A stretch of 64,000 nucleotides of DNA from Bog-950 sp044228435 (GTDB lineage: Bacteria > Bacteroidota > Bacteroidia > Chitinophagales > LD1): NCBI GenBank assembly GCA_044228435.1, contig JBGAUW010000013.1:76141-140140 (forward strand), in the 5' to 3' direction. The notes under the pieces were generated by a model, which saw only the letters and a program-made list of their open reading frames with translations, was not told the DNA's origin and did no database searches. This document shows, piece after piece, positions 24,870-35,500 of this stretch (position 1 is the stretch's first letter; each line of letters begins with the position of its first letter). The translations under genes were made by a program, and so were the position numbers.

Positions 24870-25466
24870 ATGAATTTTGAACACCTTAAACAGCAGATTG
24901 CCTTTATACACGAAATTGACAAGCTAAAATATATACTGCGCAAAACCCGGTTGTTTAACAGCGAGAGGAACGAAAATGATGCTGAGCATAGCTGGCACCT
25001 GGCTACCATGGCTATAATTTTAGCCGAACATGCCAATGAGCCTGTAGATGTATTAAAGGTAGTTAAAATGCTATTGATACACGATGTGGTAGAAATAGAT
25101 GCCGGTGATATTTTTCTTTATGATTCTACTCAAAACCACACCAATACCGAAGCTGAACTTAAAGCTGCTAATCGTATTTTTGGATTGCTTCCAACTGAAC
25201 AGGCTAGTGAGTTGATTGCGGTATGGGAAGAATTTGAAGCCGGAGAAACCATCGAAGCCAAATTTGCCCGCGCAATGGACCGGTTGGAGCCCTTGCTGCA
25301 AAACGTATCTAATAATGGTGGTACATGGAAAGAATATAATGTAAGCTACGAACAGGTAATAAACAAAAAGAGCGTAATAGAGAAAGGCTCAGCCACCCTT
25401 TGGCAATTTGCTAAACAACTATTGGATGAAAGCGCTGAAAAAGGCATTCTACCCAAAACCCAATGA
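24870..25466 (+). CDS. HD-domain phosphohydrolase (HDDC2/YfbR-like)
   Basis: 198 residues from ATG 24870 (a GTG six bases upstream is also in frame). The metal-binding HD signature is complete: DAEHSWHLATMA (first His pair, about 33-37), LLIHDVVEIDAGD (HD pair, about 68-80) and a later Asp in ARAMDRLEPLL (about 131). The order matches HDDC2/YfbR enzymes, which dephosphorylate deoxynucleoside 5'-monophosphates using a divalent metal. Cytoplasmic. Transcribed alone, convergent with the ceramidase-fold gene 12 bp away. Confidence 0.85.
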   Translation: MNFEHLKQQIAFIHEIDKLKYILRKTRLFNSERNENDAEHSWHLATMAIILAEHANEPVDVLKVVKMLLIHDVVEIDAGDIFLYDSTQNHTNTEAELKAANRIFGLLPTEQASELIAVWEEFEAGETIEAKFARAMDRLEPLLQNVSNNGGTWKEYNVSYEQVINKKSVIEKGSATLWQFAKQLLDESAEKGILPKTQ

Positions 25467-25478
25467 TTGTGTACACGA

Positions 25479-27284
25479 TTAAGCTCCTACTCCTCTCCGC
25501 TCCATCTTTCGCGCGCGGATAAGTTCCTGCCGTATATACCAGGCCCTTTTATAGAACGGGAAGTGGTTTAATTCCTCTTCGGTAAAATCGGGCGGTATGG
25601 CATCGTGCACAAATTTGCGCTCCTCGCGTGGCTTTAGCATTTCTTTAGCGAGGGCGTCAAATTTGGTTTGCAGGGCTGCCAGGCTCCACTGGCCAAATAC
25701 GGTGTGCCCGCCTTCGTAAATCTGTGCCTGGTATTCTTCGTTGGTAGTTATATAACCACTGTAGCCATTGGCATAAGGCGAAAGTATTACGCGTTTTATA
25801 CCGCGTGGGGCCAGGGTTTCTTCCAACGATTTGCGCAAGCGCTTACCGGCTATGGTAGTAATTTCAAACGGAAAGCCTGCGAGCGCTACATCGCCAATAA
25901 TAAATATTTGTATAGGCAACACTTTAGGCGTCCATGGCCGGGTTAGGTGTCCTACCTTTTTGTAGAAAAACTTAAACGCCGCAATAGCCGGGTCGGCCCA
26001 TGCCGGTATAATTATACGGTCCAGCTTGCCGGTGCCCAATACACGGCGCGTATTGCTTTCTATCATTATATCTTTAGGCCCATGCGCTGCATACTTGCGC
26101 TCAATCATCTTCTTATACTCGGGGTTGCTAAACTTAGCTTTGGTTCGCTCCCACCAACGTATATAGCGGGCGTAGCGTTTAACTACAAAACCCATAGAAG
26201 GGTGCAGCCCCGGCCCATCTATACGTGTGCCCTCAAAAAAGGCAACACCCATAGTAGCATTGCCGGTTTGTGCATCGGTTTTGCCATTGGCAAATTTAGG
26301 GTCGGCTGTTACATCGGTAAAATTTACAAACATCAACTGGTAATCCAGCTCGCCCTGTAACTCTTTAAAGCCCTGCTTCTCGGTAATCTCTTTAGCCTTT
26401 TCGTATTGTATACGCCCGTTGTATTTAGCGCTCTCAATATCATCTGGAAACTTACCCTCCCATTGCCCGCGCTGAAACGGATAAACAGGGTGATAAACCA
26501 CCCTTGGTGTTACATCGCCGCAAGTGCCCTGGGCAAATATGCCTAAGTAATCTGAGTGGCCTTTAGCCGCAAAATCTTTCTCTAAAAAATCGCTGGCGTA
26601 ACCTTTATTATCGTAGCAAAGTTTGTTATTGGTGTTGGGCAAATTAGTAGGGTGCACGCCATACCAGTTTATGCTACCCATTTCCTTACCATCTTCGCTA
26701 ACCACTTTTAGCAATGTCATTTCATGGTCAAGCGCCAGGTGGCGTTCGTTAAACTTAATTTTAGGGTTTACCTCCGGGTTGCGGTTGTAGGCTTCTACCG
26801 AGCGTTGAAAGGCTACATCTTTATCTGTTTCCATCATGCCGGTATTCCACATTAGTTTGGCGGGCTGCAGGTTGGCTTCGGCATTTATAATAGCTTCTAC
26901 TATTCCATCAACAATCTTCTTGTAAATTTCCATTACAAAACCCGGTGTGCTAAGGTTGTAAAGGCCGTAATACGAATAACCACTTGGCCCGCTGTGCGTG
27001 TGCTGCGCGGTTATCATCAGGTTATCTTCATCGTAATTAAGCTCGGGCCTGTGGCGCTCTAAATACTTAAGCACACCCTTTTTAATGGCAATTGTTATAA
27101 AACCCAACTCGCAGTTTACATAGCAAATGCGGTAGGCAGTCTTTTTATCAATAAACACAAAAGCACGTGCCGTAAGCGGTGTTTCTATTTCTTCCATGGT
27201 ATTGTAGTGTATACCATATCCCAATAAACCAGCCCCTTTTTTAAAGGCGGTAATATCGCCCCTTCCTGTTCCTGCTAAATACAT
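25479..27284 (-). CDS. neutral/alkaline ceramidase-fold protein
   Basis: 601 residues. The N-terminal domain matches neutral/alkaline ceramidases: AGTGRGDIT start, LTARAFVFI (about 37-45), ITAQHTHSGPSGYSYYG (about 91-107, zinc His pair) and SINWYGVHPTNL (third His). Two differences argue against a classical secreted ceramidase. There is no signal peptide, since the domain starts at residue 4. The nucleophile motif, GDxSPN in studied enzymes, reads GDVTP, with Thr259 where Ser is expected. Many Bacteroidota paralogues look like this and have no proven substrate. Bacteroidota do make sphingolipids, so a lipid amidase role stays possible. Confidence 0.8.
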   Translation of the reverse strand: MYLAGTGRGDITAFKKGAGLLGYGIHYNTMEEIETPLTARAFVFIDKKTAYRICYVNCELGFITIAIKKGVLKYLERHRPELNYDEDNLMITAQHTHSGPSGYSYYGLYNLSTPGFVMEIYKKIVDGIVEAIINAEANLQPAKLMWNTGMMETDKDVAFQRSVEAYNRNPEVNPKIKFNERHLALDHEMTLLKVVSEDGKEMGSINWYGVHPTNLPNTNNKLCYDNKGYASDFLEKDFAAKGHSDYLGIFAQGTCGDVTPRVVYHPVYPFQRGQWEGKFPDDIESAKYNGRIQYEKAKEITEKQGFKELQGELDYQLMFVNFTDVTADPKFANGKTDAQTGNATMGVAFFEGTRIDGPGLHPSMGFVVKRYARYIRWWERTKAKFSNPEYKKMIERKYAAHGPKDIMIESNTRRVLGTGKLDRIIIPAWADPAIAAFKFFYKKVGHLTRPWTPKVLPIQIFIIGDVALAGFPFEITTIAGKRLRKSLEETLAPRGIKRVILSPYANGYSGYITTNEEYQAQIYEGGHTVFGQWSLAALQTKFDALAKEMLKPREERKFVHDAIPPDFTEEELNHFPFYKRAWYIRQELIRARKMERRGVGA

Positions 27285-27520
27285 TTTACTAAATCAATTT
27301 TTGCGGGTGAATCAAAATAACGCTATAAAGTTACACGGTGTATCAGCATTTACATAGTAATGGCAGATATAAATTTTGTTAGCGCAATTAACGTAAGTTT
27401 CGCTGTGCATACCCCACCTTACCTGCGCACTTTTTTTATGCCTGACAAAAAGCGGTTTCTTCATTTGTTAAACTATTTACTACGCAGATACATTGCGTTT
27501 TACCAATGCATTTTAGTTGC

Positions 27521-27682
27521 ATGATAGGCTACCCAATAAACAAAGAAGATTTAGAAAGAGAGATTAAATACCAGGAAGGTATTTATGCCATACTGAAAGA
27601 TTTACCTGAAAGCTCTAAACGCGTTTTAGAGCATATAGAGGCACTTAAAGCACAACTTAAGGCACTGGACGAAAAAGGCTGA
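27521..27682 (+). CDS. small helical protein (53 residues)
   Basis: A frame of 54 codons from ATG 27521 (ATG 27506 is in frame and adds five residues). The translation begins MIGYPINKEDLEREIKYQEG and is Glu/Lys/Leu-rich with heptad-like spacing (VLEHIEALKAQLKAL, about 35-50), so a short coiled coil is likely. A CATTTTAG box lies 4 nt before ATG 27521. It ends 49 nt before accC. Function unknown. The rest of the 27285-27520 gap shows nothing further. Confidence 0.55.
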   Translation: MIGYPINKEDLEREIKYQEGIYAILKDLPESSKRVLEHIEALKAQLKALDEKG

Positions 27683-27731
27683 TTAGCCGCAATATTTTTT
27701 GCATGTTTGCCTACACAAGTAAAACGGTTGA

Positions 27732-29240
27732 ATGAAAAAGATTTTGGTAGCAAACAGAGGAGAAATTGCACTACGGGTAATGAAAAGCGCCCGCGAAATG
27801 GGTATTAAAACGGTAGCGGTATACAGCGAGGCCGACCGTAACTCGCCGCATGTGCGCTATGCCGATGAGGCCGTGTGCATTGGCCCGGCAGCCAGTAAAG
27901 AGAGTTACCTGCGGGGTGATAAGATTGTAGAAGCTGCTAAACTTTTAGGCGTAGATGGCATACACCCGGGCTATGGTTTTTTGAGCGAGAACGCCACTTT
28001 TGCCAAGCTGGTAGAAGAAAATGGAATTACCTTTATAGGGCCAACACCAGAAGCTATTGAAGTAATGGGAAGCAAACTGGCCGCTAAAGAAGCCGCTAAA
28101 AAATTTGATATACCTATGGTGCCCGGCAGCGAGGGCGCTATTACCGATGTAGGGGCCGCAAAGGTGTTGGCCGATGGCATTGGTTACCCTATTTTAATAA
28201 AGGCCAGCGCCGGTGGCGGTGGCAAGGGTATGCGCGTGGTAAACGCCGCCGAAGAACTGGAAGAACAAATGCAGCGGGCGCAAAGCGAGGCCATAAGTGC
28301 CTTTGGTGATGGAAGCGTTTTTATTGAAAAATATGTGGGCTCGCCCAAGCATATAGAGGTGCAAATACTGGGCGATAACTATGGCAACATAGTTTACCTG
28401 TTCGAGCGCGAATGCAGTGTGCAGCGCCGCCACCAAAAGGTGGTAGAAGAAGCCCCCAGCAGTTGCCTTACCCCCGAAAAGCGTAAAGCTATCGGTGAGG
28501 CCGCCGTAAAGGTAGGACATAGTTGCGCATACATAGGCGCCGGCACGGTTGAGTTTTTGGTAGATGAGCAACTGAATTTTTACTTTTTAGAAATGAATAC
28601 CCGCCTGCAGGTAGAGCACCCCGTTACCGAAATGATAACCGGTGTAGACCTGGTAAAGGAGCAAATTAAAATTGCCCGTGGCGAAAAGCTGAGCTTTACG
28701 CAAGCCGACCTGCAAATGCGCGGACATGCTATTGAACTACGCGTGTATGCCGAAGACCCACTAAATAACTTTTTGCCCGATATAGGTAAGCTGGTGCAGT
28801 ATAAAAAGCCCGAAGGCCCCGGCGTGCGGGTAGATGATGGCTACGAAGAAGGCATGGATATACCTATTTACTACGACCCTATGCTGGCCAAACTGGTAGG
28901 CTACGGTAAAGATCGTGCTGAGGCTATTGACCGCTTGTTGCGCGCCATAGGCGACTATAAAATTACAGGCGTAAAAAACACCCTGGCTTTTGGCAAGTTT
29001 GTTTTACAACACCCGGATTTTGTATCGGGTAAGTTTGATACCAATTTTGTAGGCAAAAACTATAAACCCGAATACCTTAAAAACGAAGCCGCCGATGAGG
29101 CTGAAATTGCGGCCCTGTTAGCCGGTTATGTGTTTGAGGGCAAAGCCACCAAAGGCAGCGCAAAAAAAACTACCGGCACTACTACTACCGCTGTGGCTGG
29201 CAAAAGCAATTGGGCCAGGAACAGAGGCTCGTTTAGATAG
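27732..29240 (+). CDS. accC: biotin carboxylase subunit (AccC-like)
   Basis: 502 residues. Carboxylates biotin on a carrier protein with ATP and bicarbonate. Biotin carboxylase order is complete: ILVANRGEIALRV (2-14), HPGYGFLSEN (about 77), glycine-rich ATP loop KASAGGGGKGMR (about 157-168), EKYVGSPKHIEVQ, catalytic FLEMNTRLQVEHPVTE (about 289-304, Glu and Arg) and the C-terminal RVYAEDP domain. No biotinyl domain is fused. The last 50 residues are a Thr/Ala-rich tail (KKTTGTTTTAVAGKSN) beyond the usual end. In Bacteroidota such 500-residue forms often serve propionyl- or acetyl-CoA carboxylase; no partner subunit lies in the window. Confidence 0.93.
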   Translation: MKKILVANRGEIALRVMKSAREMGIKTVAVYSEADRNSPHVRYADEAVCIGPAASKESYLRGDKIVEAAKLLGVDGIHPGYGFLSENATFAKLVEENGITFIGPTPEAIEVMGSKLAAKEAAKKFDIPMVPGSEGAITDVGAAKVLADGIGYPILIKASAGGGGKGMRVVNAAEELEEQMQRAQSEAISAFGDGSVFIEKYVGSPKHIEVQILGDNYGNIVYLFERECSVQRRHQKVVEEAPSSCLTPEKRKAIGEAAVKVGHSCAYIGAGTVEFLVDEQLNFYFLEMNTRLQVEHPVTEMITGVDLVKEQIKIARGEKLSFTQADLQMRGHAIELRVYAEDPLNNFLPDIGKLVQYKKPEGPGVRVDDGYEEGMDIPIYYDPMLAKLVGYGKDRAEAIDRLLRAIGDYKITGVKNTLAFGKFVLQHPDFVSGKFDTNFVGKNYKPEYLKNEAADEAEIAALLAGYVFEGKATKGSAKKTTGTTTTAVAGKSNWARNRGSFR

Positions 29241-29596
29241 TAAGGTCAGTTTTTATGTAATTTTAAACGGAGCATAATACCTGTAAATCCGTAGTGAGAA
29301 ATCTTGTCCATCAGTAGTAATTGTAGCACGCAGGTTACTCTGTTGCCTTTAAGTAGGCGCTTATAACTTCTTAAATCCGGGCTTTCGCCCGGGTATAGTT
29401 TTATTAAAAAAGCGGAAATTTTAGCAGCACTACTGCTGCTCATTTGGCTACAATGCCATCAATGTAAATACCTCAGTTACTTTGTCTTAAACCGGTTTAA
29501 TAAGCCCCTGTACCGGTGTTGAAAAAATTTAACCCCATACAACCATAATTATTATTTTTAGGTCTACTATAATACCCTGAACCACACACACCTCTG
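29241..29596. other. 356-bp non-coding gap before the giant adhesin
   Basis: It holds a GC hairpin CCGGGC-TTTC-GCCCGG at 29377-29392. A 65-codon minus-strand frame (29246-29443) overlaps the hairpin, has no family resemblance I can name, and is not supported. I see nothing else. Confidence 0.5.
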
Positions 29597-32500
29597 ATGA
29601 AAAAACTTTACACGCTTGTTGCGCTGTTGTTGTTTGTTTCCACTATTAGTAACGCCCAAATTTCGAAGGGTAAAGATTTTTGGTTTGGTTTTCTTCAAAA
29701 CTATTATGCGCAAACGGGCGAATTACGGGTTTACATAACTTCCGAGACAGGCTGCACAGGAGTTATATCGTCGCCCAAACAGGCGTGGTCGCAAACGTTT
29801 ACGGTTACGCCGGGTGTTTCTACACTTGTAATAGTGCCGCAAAACATTGGCGAAAACGTAAATAATGATTTGATTACCAACCAGGCTTTACACGTAGTAA
29901 CTACCGAGTGTGTGAGCGTATTTGCACATTACTACCAGGCAGCAACATCAGACGCCGCTGTTATTTTCCCCACCAATTCATTAGGGCTTGATTATGTGGT
30001 TACCACCTGGTTTAACGCATCGGTAAATAACGGTAGCCCCGAGTTTTTAATTGCTGCTACAGAAGATAATACTACCATTGATATTACGCCTACTACCGCA
30101 GCCGGCGGACACAGTGCAGGTGTTACTTTTAGTATTACTATTGATAGCGGCGAAGTATATCAGTTGCAAAGCGGTAACGGAGATTTAACGGGCACCAGAG
30201 TGCGGGGTACCAACAATAAAAACTTTGCTTTGTTTGGCGGCCATGTTTGCGCCAATGTAATAGGCTGCGGCTATTGCGACCACCTTTTCGATCAACTATA
30301 TCCTACCCCATCCTGGGGCAGCGAGTTTGTAACTGTGCCTTACTTTGGCCGGGATTATGATGTGTTTAGGGTTATATCATCGCAAAACGGTACGCAGTTT
30401 CGCATTAACGGCGGAGCACCCATAACCCTTAATGCCGGGCAGTTTAACGAATTTCAGCTAAGTGCAGTTTCTTACATTACTTCTAACCTGCCTATATCGG
30501 TAATGCAGTATAGCACCGGTACCGATTGTGATGCCAATGCCGACCCTATTGGCGACCCTTTTATGATTGCGCTAAGCCCTGTAACACAAAACATAAACAG
30601 CGTAACGTTTAATGCGTTTGCCAACACCTCGCCAACGTTTACCTATTACACCAATATAATTGCAAAAACAGCCGACCTTAATACGGTTACGTTTGATGGT
30701 GCAGGCATTGGCGGAAGTTTTACCACGGTGCCGCAAAACCCTACCTACTCGTATGCCATACGCACCATTACCCAGGGCGACCACTCTATAAGTGCCAACC
30801 AGGGCATCATAGCATATGTATATGGCTACGGCGATTATGAATCGTATGGCTATTCGGCGGGTGTGCGGGTGCAGGTGCCTATACTTTCAGTATACGATAC
30901 CAGCAAGGCCTACTGCCCGGATGATACCGTGTTTTTAAGTTTAAATACGCCCGATACTTCGCGGCTTGTTTCGCTGGAGTGGGATTTGGGCGATGGCTCG
31001 CCCCATATAAAAGATAGTTTGAGTTTTTGGTACATCTATCGCAACTACGGTCAGTTCCCTATCACCATTATTTACGAATTAGAATCGGCCTGCAAAAAAG
31101 ATACGTTGGTTATTGATACCGTAAAAATTTTGGGGCCGGAACCAGAACTTGGCGGGCCTTTTCAGTTTTGCTTTCCACAAAGTTTAAGCCTGCAGGCCAG
31201 CGCCCGTATAATACCCGATACGCTGTTTTGGAGTACACCAGATACCTCGTTTTTTACAACCAATCCAAATTTTGTATACACTAAGTTTTACGATAAAGAT
31301 GATACGGTATACATACGTATAAGCAGCAACATTTGCGATGGATTTGATACTGCCTATATATATGTAGGCAGCGATAGTGCAGCTTTTTCGGTCAATAATG
31401 CCTGCTCGGGCACGCCGGTTACGTTTACCAATAATTCCAAGTATGCCGTTGGGCTGGCGTATAACTGGCTGTGGGATTTTGGCGATGGTACCACCAGCAA
31501 CATGCAACAGCCCAGCCATTTGTATGCAAGCGGCGGAACCTACCAGGTAAAACTGGTACTTACCTCGCCGGCCGGTTGCAGCGATAGCGTAACCCTGCCG
31601 GTAACTATTTACAGCAAACCCATAGTAGATATTGTAACCCCCAGGGTGTGTAACGATAGTATGTTTACCCCTATAAACAATACTACCATAGCCAATGGCA
31701 CCATGACCTTTGCCTGGAACTTTGGCGATGGCTCACCTATAGATACAGCCCAATACCCTGTGCACGAATATGCGCAATCGGGCGGCTATAACATTACTCT
31801 GGTGGCATCGGCCGGTGGTGGCGCCTGCCGCGATAGCTTTACCAACCCAACTAATATTATTATAGGCGCTGAGCAGCAGTTTTCGGGGGTAAATGTTTGC
31901 CTTGGGCAGTCCACCCAGTTTAACGACCTTACTGTAAATAGCTCGGGCTCGGCCATATTATCGTATGCCTGGGATTTTGCCGATGGCAGCACAAGCACCC
32001 AGCAAAGCCCGGCACATACTTACACTACCGAGGGCACTTACCTGGTAACCCTACTACTGGATTATGGCAGCAACTGCTACGATAGTATTAAGCACAACGT
32101 AACCGTTAACGCTATACCGGTAGCCGATTTTACGGCCCCCGATTTATGTAACAGCGGCACTACCACCCCTGCCGATGCCACTACTATTACCACCGGCAAC
32201 TACAACCTTAGCTGGAGCTTTGGCGATGGCACGGCCAGCGTACCTGGCACTACCCCAAGCCACACGTATGCCCAGTCGGGCAATTATAATATACAGTTGA
32301 TTGCTGTAAGCGATTCGGCCTGCGCCGATACTATAACTAAAACTATAGTAGTAATAAGAGGCACCACTATCAGCTTTACCGCACCACCGGTCTGTGAAGG
32401 GGAGCCTACTATTTTTACCGATGCTACTACCAATCCGTTTAATACGCCTATAGTAACTTACACCTGGGATTTTGCCGATGGTAACACCGCCACGCAGCAA

Positions 32501-35500
32501 AACACTACGCACACCTACGCCACCTTTGGCACCTATAATGTAGAGTTGAAATTGGATTACGGAAGCAACTGCTACGATAGTTTAACCTTGCCGGTAACCG
32601 TAAACGAACATCCCATAGCCGCATTTACAGTAGCCGATGTGTGTAACGATAGCGTGGTAGCTCCGGTTAATACTTCTTCAATCTCGGCAGGTACTTTAAG
32701 CTATAACTGGACGTTTGGCGATGGCAGTGCAGCAGTAACCAGCCAAACGCCAACCCATACTTACCAGCAAAGCAATACTTATACCATACAGTTAATTACA
32801 AATGGCCCTACCGGCTGTGCCGATACCACCGCCAACCCGGTAAATGTAATTATTGGAACCCGCATCAACTTTACCGCACCAGCGGTATGTGAAGGTGTAA
32901 CCACTACGTTTACCGATGGCACCACTAATCCATACAACACTACCATTAACAGCTATACCTGGGATTTTGCCGACGGAGCAACCGCCAGCCTGCAAAATAC
33001 AACGCATACTTACGCCACCTTTGGAACGTATAATGTAGAGTTGAAACTGGATTACGGTAACAACTGTGCCGATAGCTTAACCCAAGCGGTAACGGTTAAC
33101 GAAAACCCGGTAGCAGCCTATACCGTAGCCGATGTTTGTAACGATAGTGTGGTAGCACCGGTTAATACTTCGTCAATTTCGGCAGGTGCCTTAAGCTATA
33201 ACTGGACGTTTGGCGATGGCAGTGCAGCAGTAACCAACCAAACCCCGACTCATACTTACCAGCAAAGCAATACATATACCATACAGTTAATTACAAATGG
33301 CCCTACCGGCTGTGCCGATACCACCACCAACCCGGTAAATGTGATTATTGGCACGCGTATCAACTTTACAGCCCCACCGGTTTGCGAAGGGGCAACTACA
33401 ACGTTTACCGACCAAACTACTAATCCATACAACACTACTATTAATAGCTATACCTGGGATTTTGCCGACGGAGCAACCGCCAGCCAGCAAAATACCACGC
33501 ATACTTACGCCACCTTTGGAACGTATAATGTAGAGTTGAAACTGGATTACGGTAACAACTGTGCCGATAGCTTAACCCTGCCGGTAACGGTAAACGAAAA
33601 CCCCGTAGCAGCCTTTACCGTAGCCGATGTTTGCAACGATAGTGTGGTAGCACCGGTTAATACATCTTCTATTTCGGCAGGGGTATTAAGCTATAACTGG
33701 TTATTTGGCGACGGCAGCGCCATTGCAACCAACCAAACACCTACACATGCCTATCAGCAAACCAATACCTATACAATTCAGTTAATAACTACAGCAACAA
33801 CAGGCTGTACAGATACTACCACCAACCCGGTAAATGTTATTATTGGCACACGTATCAACTTTACAGTCCCACCGGTTTGTGAAGGTGCAACTACCACCTT
33901 TTCCGATGGCACCACCAATCCATATAACACTACTATTAATAGCTATACCTGGGATTTTGCCGATGGCAATACGGCTAACCAGCAAAACACCACACATACC
34001 TACGCCACCTTTGGCACCTATAATGTAGAGTTGAAACTGGATTATGGAAACAACTGTGCCGATAGCTTAACCCAAGCGGTAACGGTTAACGAAAACCCGG
34101 TAGCAGCCTTTACCGTAGCCGATGTTTGTAACGATAGCGTGGTAGCACCGGTTAATACATCGTCTATATCGGCTGGTGCCTTAAGCTATAGCTGGTTGTT
34201 TGGCGATGCTTCGGCCGCAGTAACCAGTCAAAACCCATCGCACGCTTACCAACAAAGCAATACCTATACTATTCAGTTAATAACCAGCGGACCTACCGGT
34301 TGCGCCGATACTACCACCAACCCGGTAAATGTGATAGTAGGAACCATTATTAATTTTGCCACTACCGATTTGTGCGAAGGAGCTATATCGGTATTTAACG
34401 ACCAAACTACCAACCCATACCAAACCACTATTGTTGGCTACACCTGGGATTTTGGCGACGGAGCAACATCTACCCTGCAAAACACCACACATACCTATGC
34501 TACTGCGGGTAACTATGTGGCCGAGCTAAGGTTAGACTATGGAAGCAATTGCGCCGATAGCTTAAGCAAGCCGTTAAGCATTAAAGCAAAACCAGTGGCC
34601 GACTTTACCTCTACCACCCCTTGTGTTGGCAACGAGTTGTTAGTAAACGATGCCTCTACCCCGGCAGGCACTTTGGTAGCCTGGGCATGGGATTTAGGTG
34701 ATGGCACACAGGCCACCACGCAGAACGGTGCACATAACTATGCTGCCGCCGGCAATTACAATGCACAACTGGCCGTAACCACTGCCGATGGCTGCAAAGA
34801 TACCGTGCAAAAACAGGTAACCGTATTAGGCTTCAGCCAGGCGCAGTTTACCACCCTGCCGGTATGTTACCCTACCGCTACCCAGTTTACAAACACAACC
34901 GATGTAACTACATACCCGGTTAGCAACTTTAGCTGGGCTTTTGGCGATGGCACAGGCAGCAGTACCCAAACTGACCCAAGCTATGGCTACCAAAGCACCG
35001 GCACCTTTACTGCTACCTTAATAGCTAATTTTGCCAATGGCTGCGCAGATACCGGCACCGCACAGGCCATTGTATACGAAATACCAACCGTTACATCCTC
35101 TATTACCGACGCCTCCTGTTTTGGCGGAAACGATGGCATAATTCAGCTTACACCGGTTGACGGCTTACAGCCTTTTACTTATAGCTGGAGTAACCTGGCC
35201 ACTACGGCCACTATTAGCTCACTTAACATGGGCACTTACGATGTTACCTTTACCGATGCACATACCTGCACTTCTACCGGCAGCTATGCTGTTAATGAGC
35301 CTACGCAATTATTACTGGATACTGCCGTAGTACCTGTACAATGCTATGGGTATACAAACGCAAGTATTACAGTAAATGCCAGCGCAGGCACACCAGGCTA
35401 TTTCTTTACCTGGAGCAACGGCGATAACGGAAGTGTTACCAGCAACTTAGGGGCGGGCACCTACTCGGTTACATGCAGCGATTCGAAAGGCTGCTCGGCC

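Noticed and set aside
29246..29443. 65-codon minus-strand gene in the gap before the adhesin
   Set aside because: Overlaps a hairpin, no recognisable family and no promoter; likely chance.
32366..34345. CRISPR array or satellite DNA
   Set aside because: The period is 495 bp, in frame, and encodes PKD domains; no short repeats with unique spacers.
32792..34492. Four similar 71-codon minus-strand frames 495 bp apart
   Set aside because: They recur only because the adhesin repeat recurs; they are antisense shadows.
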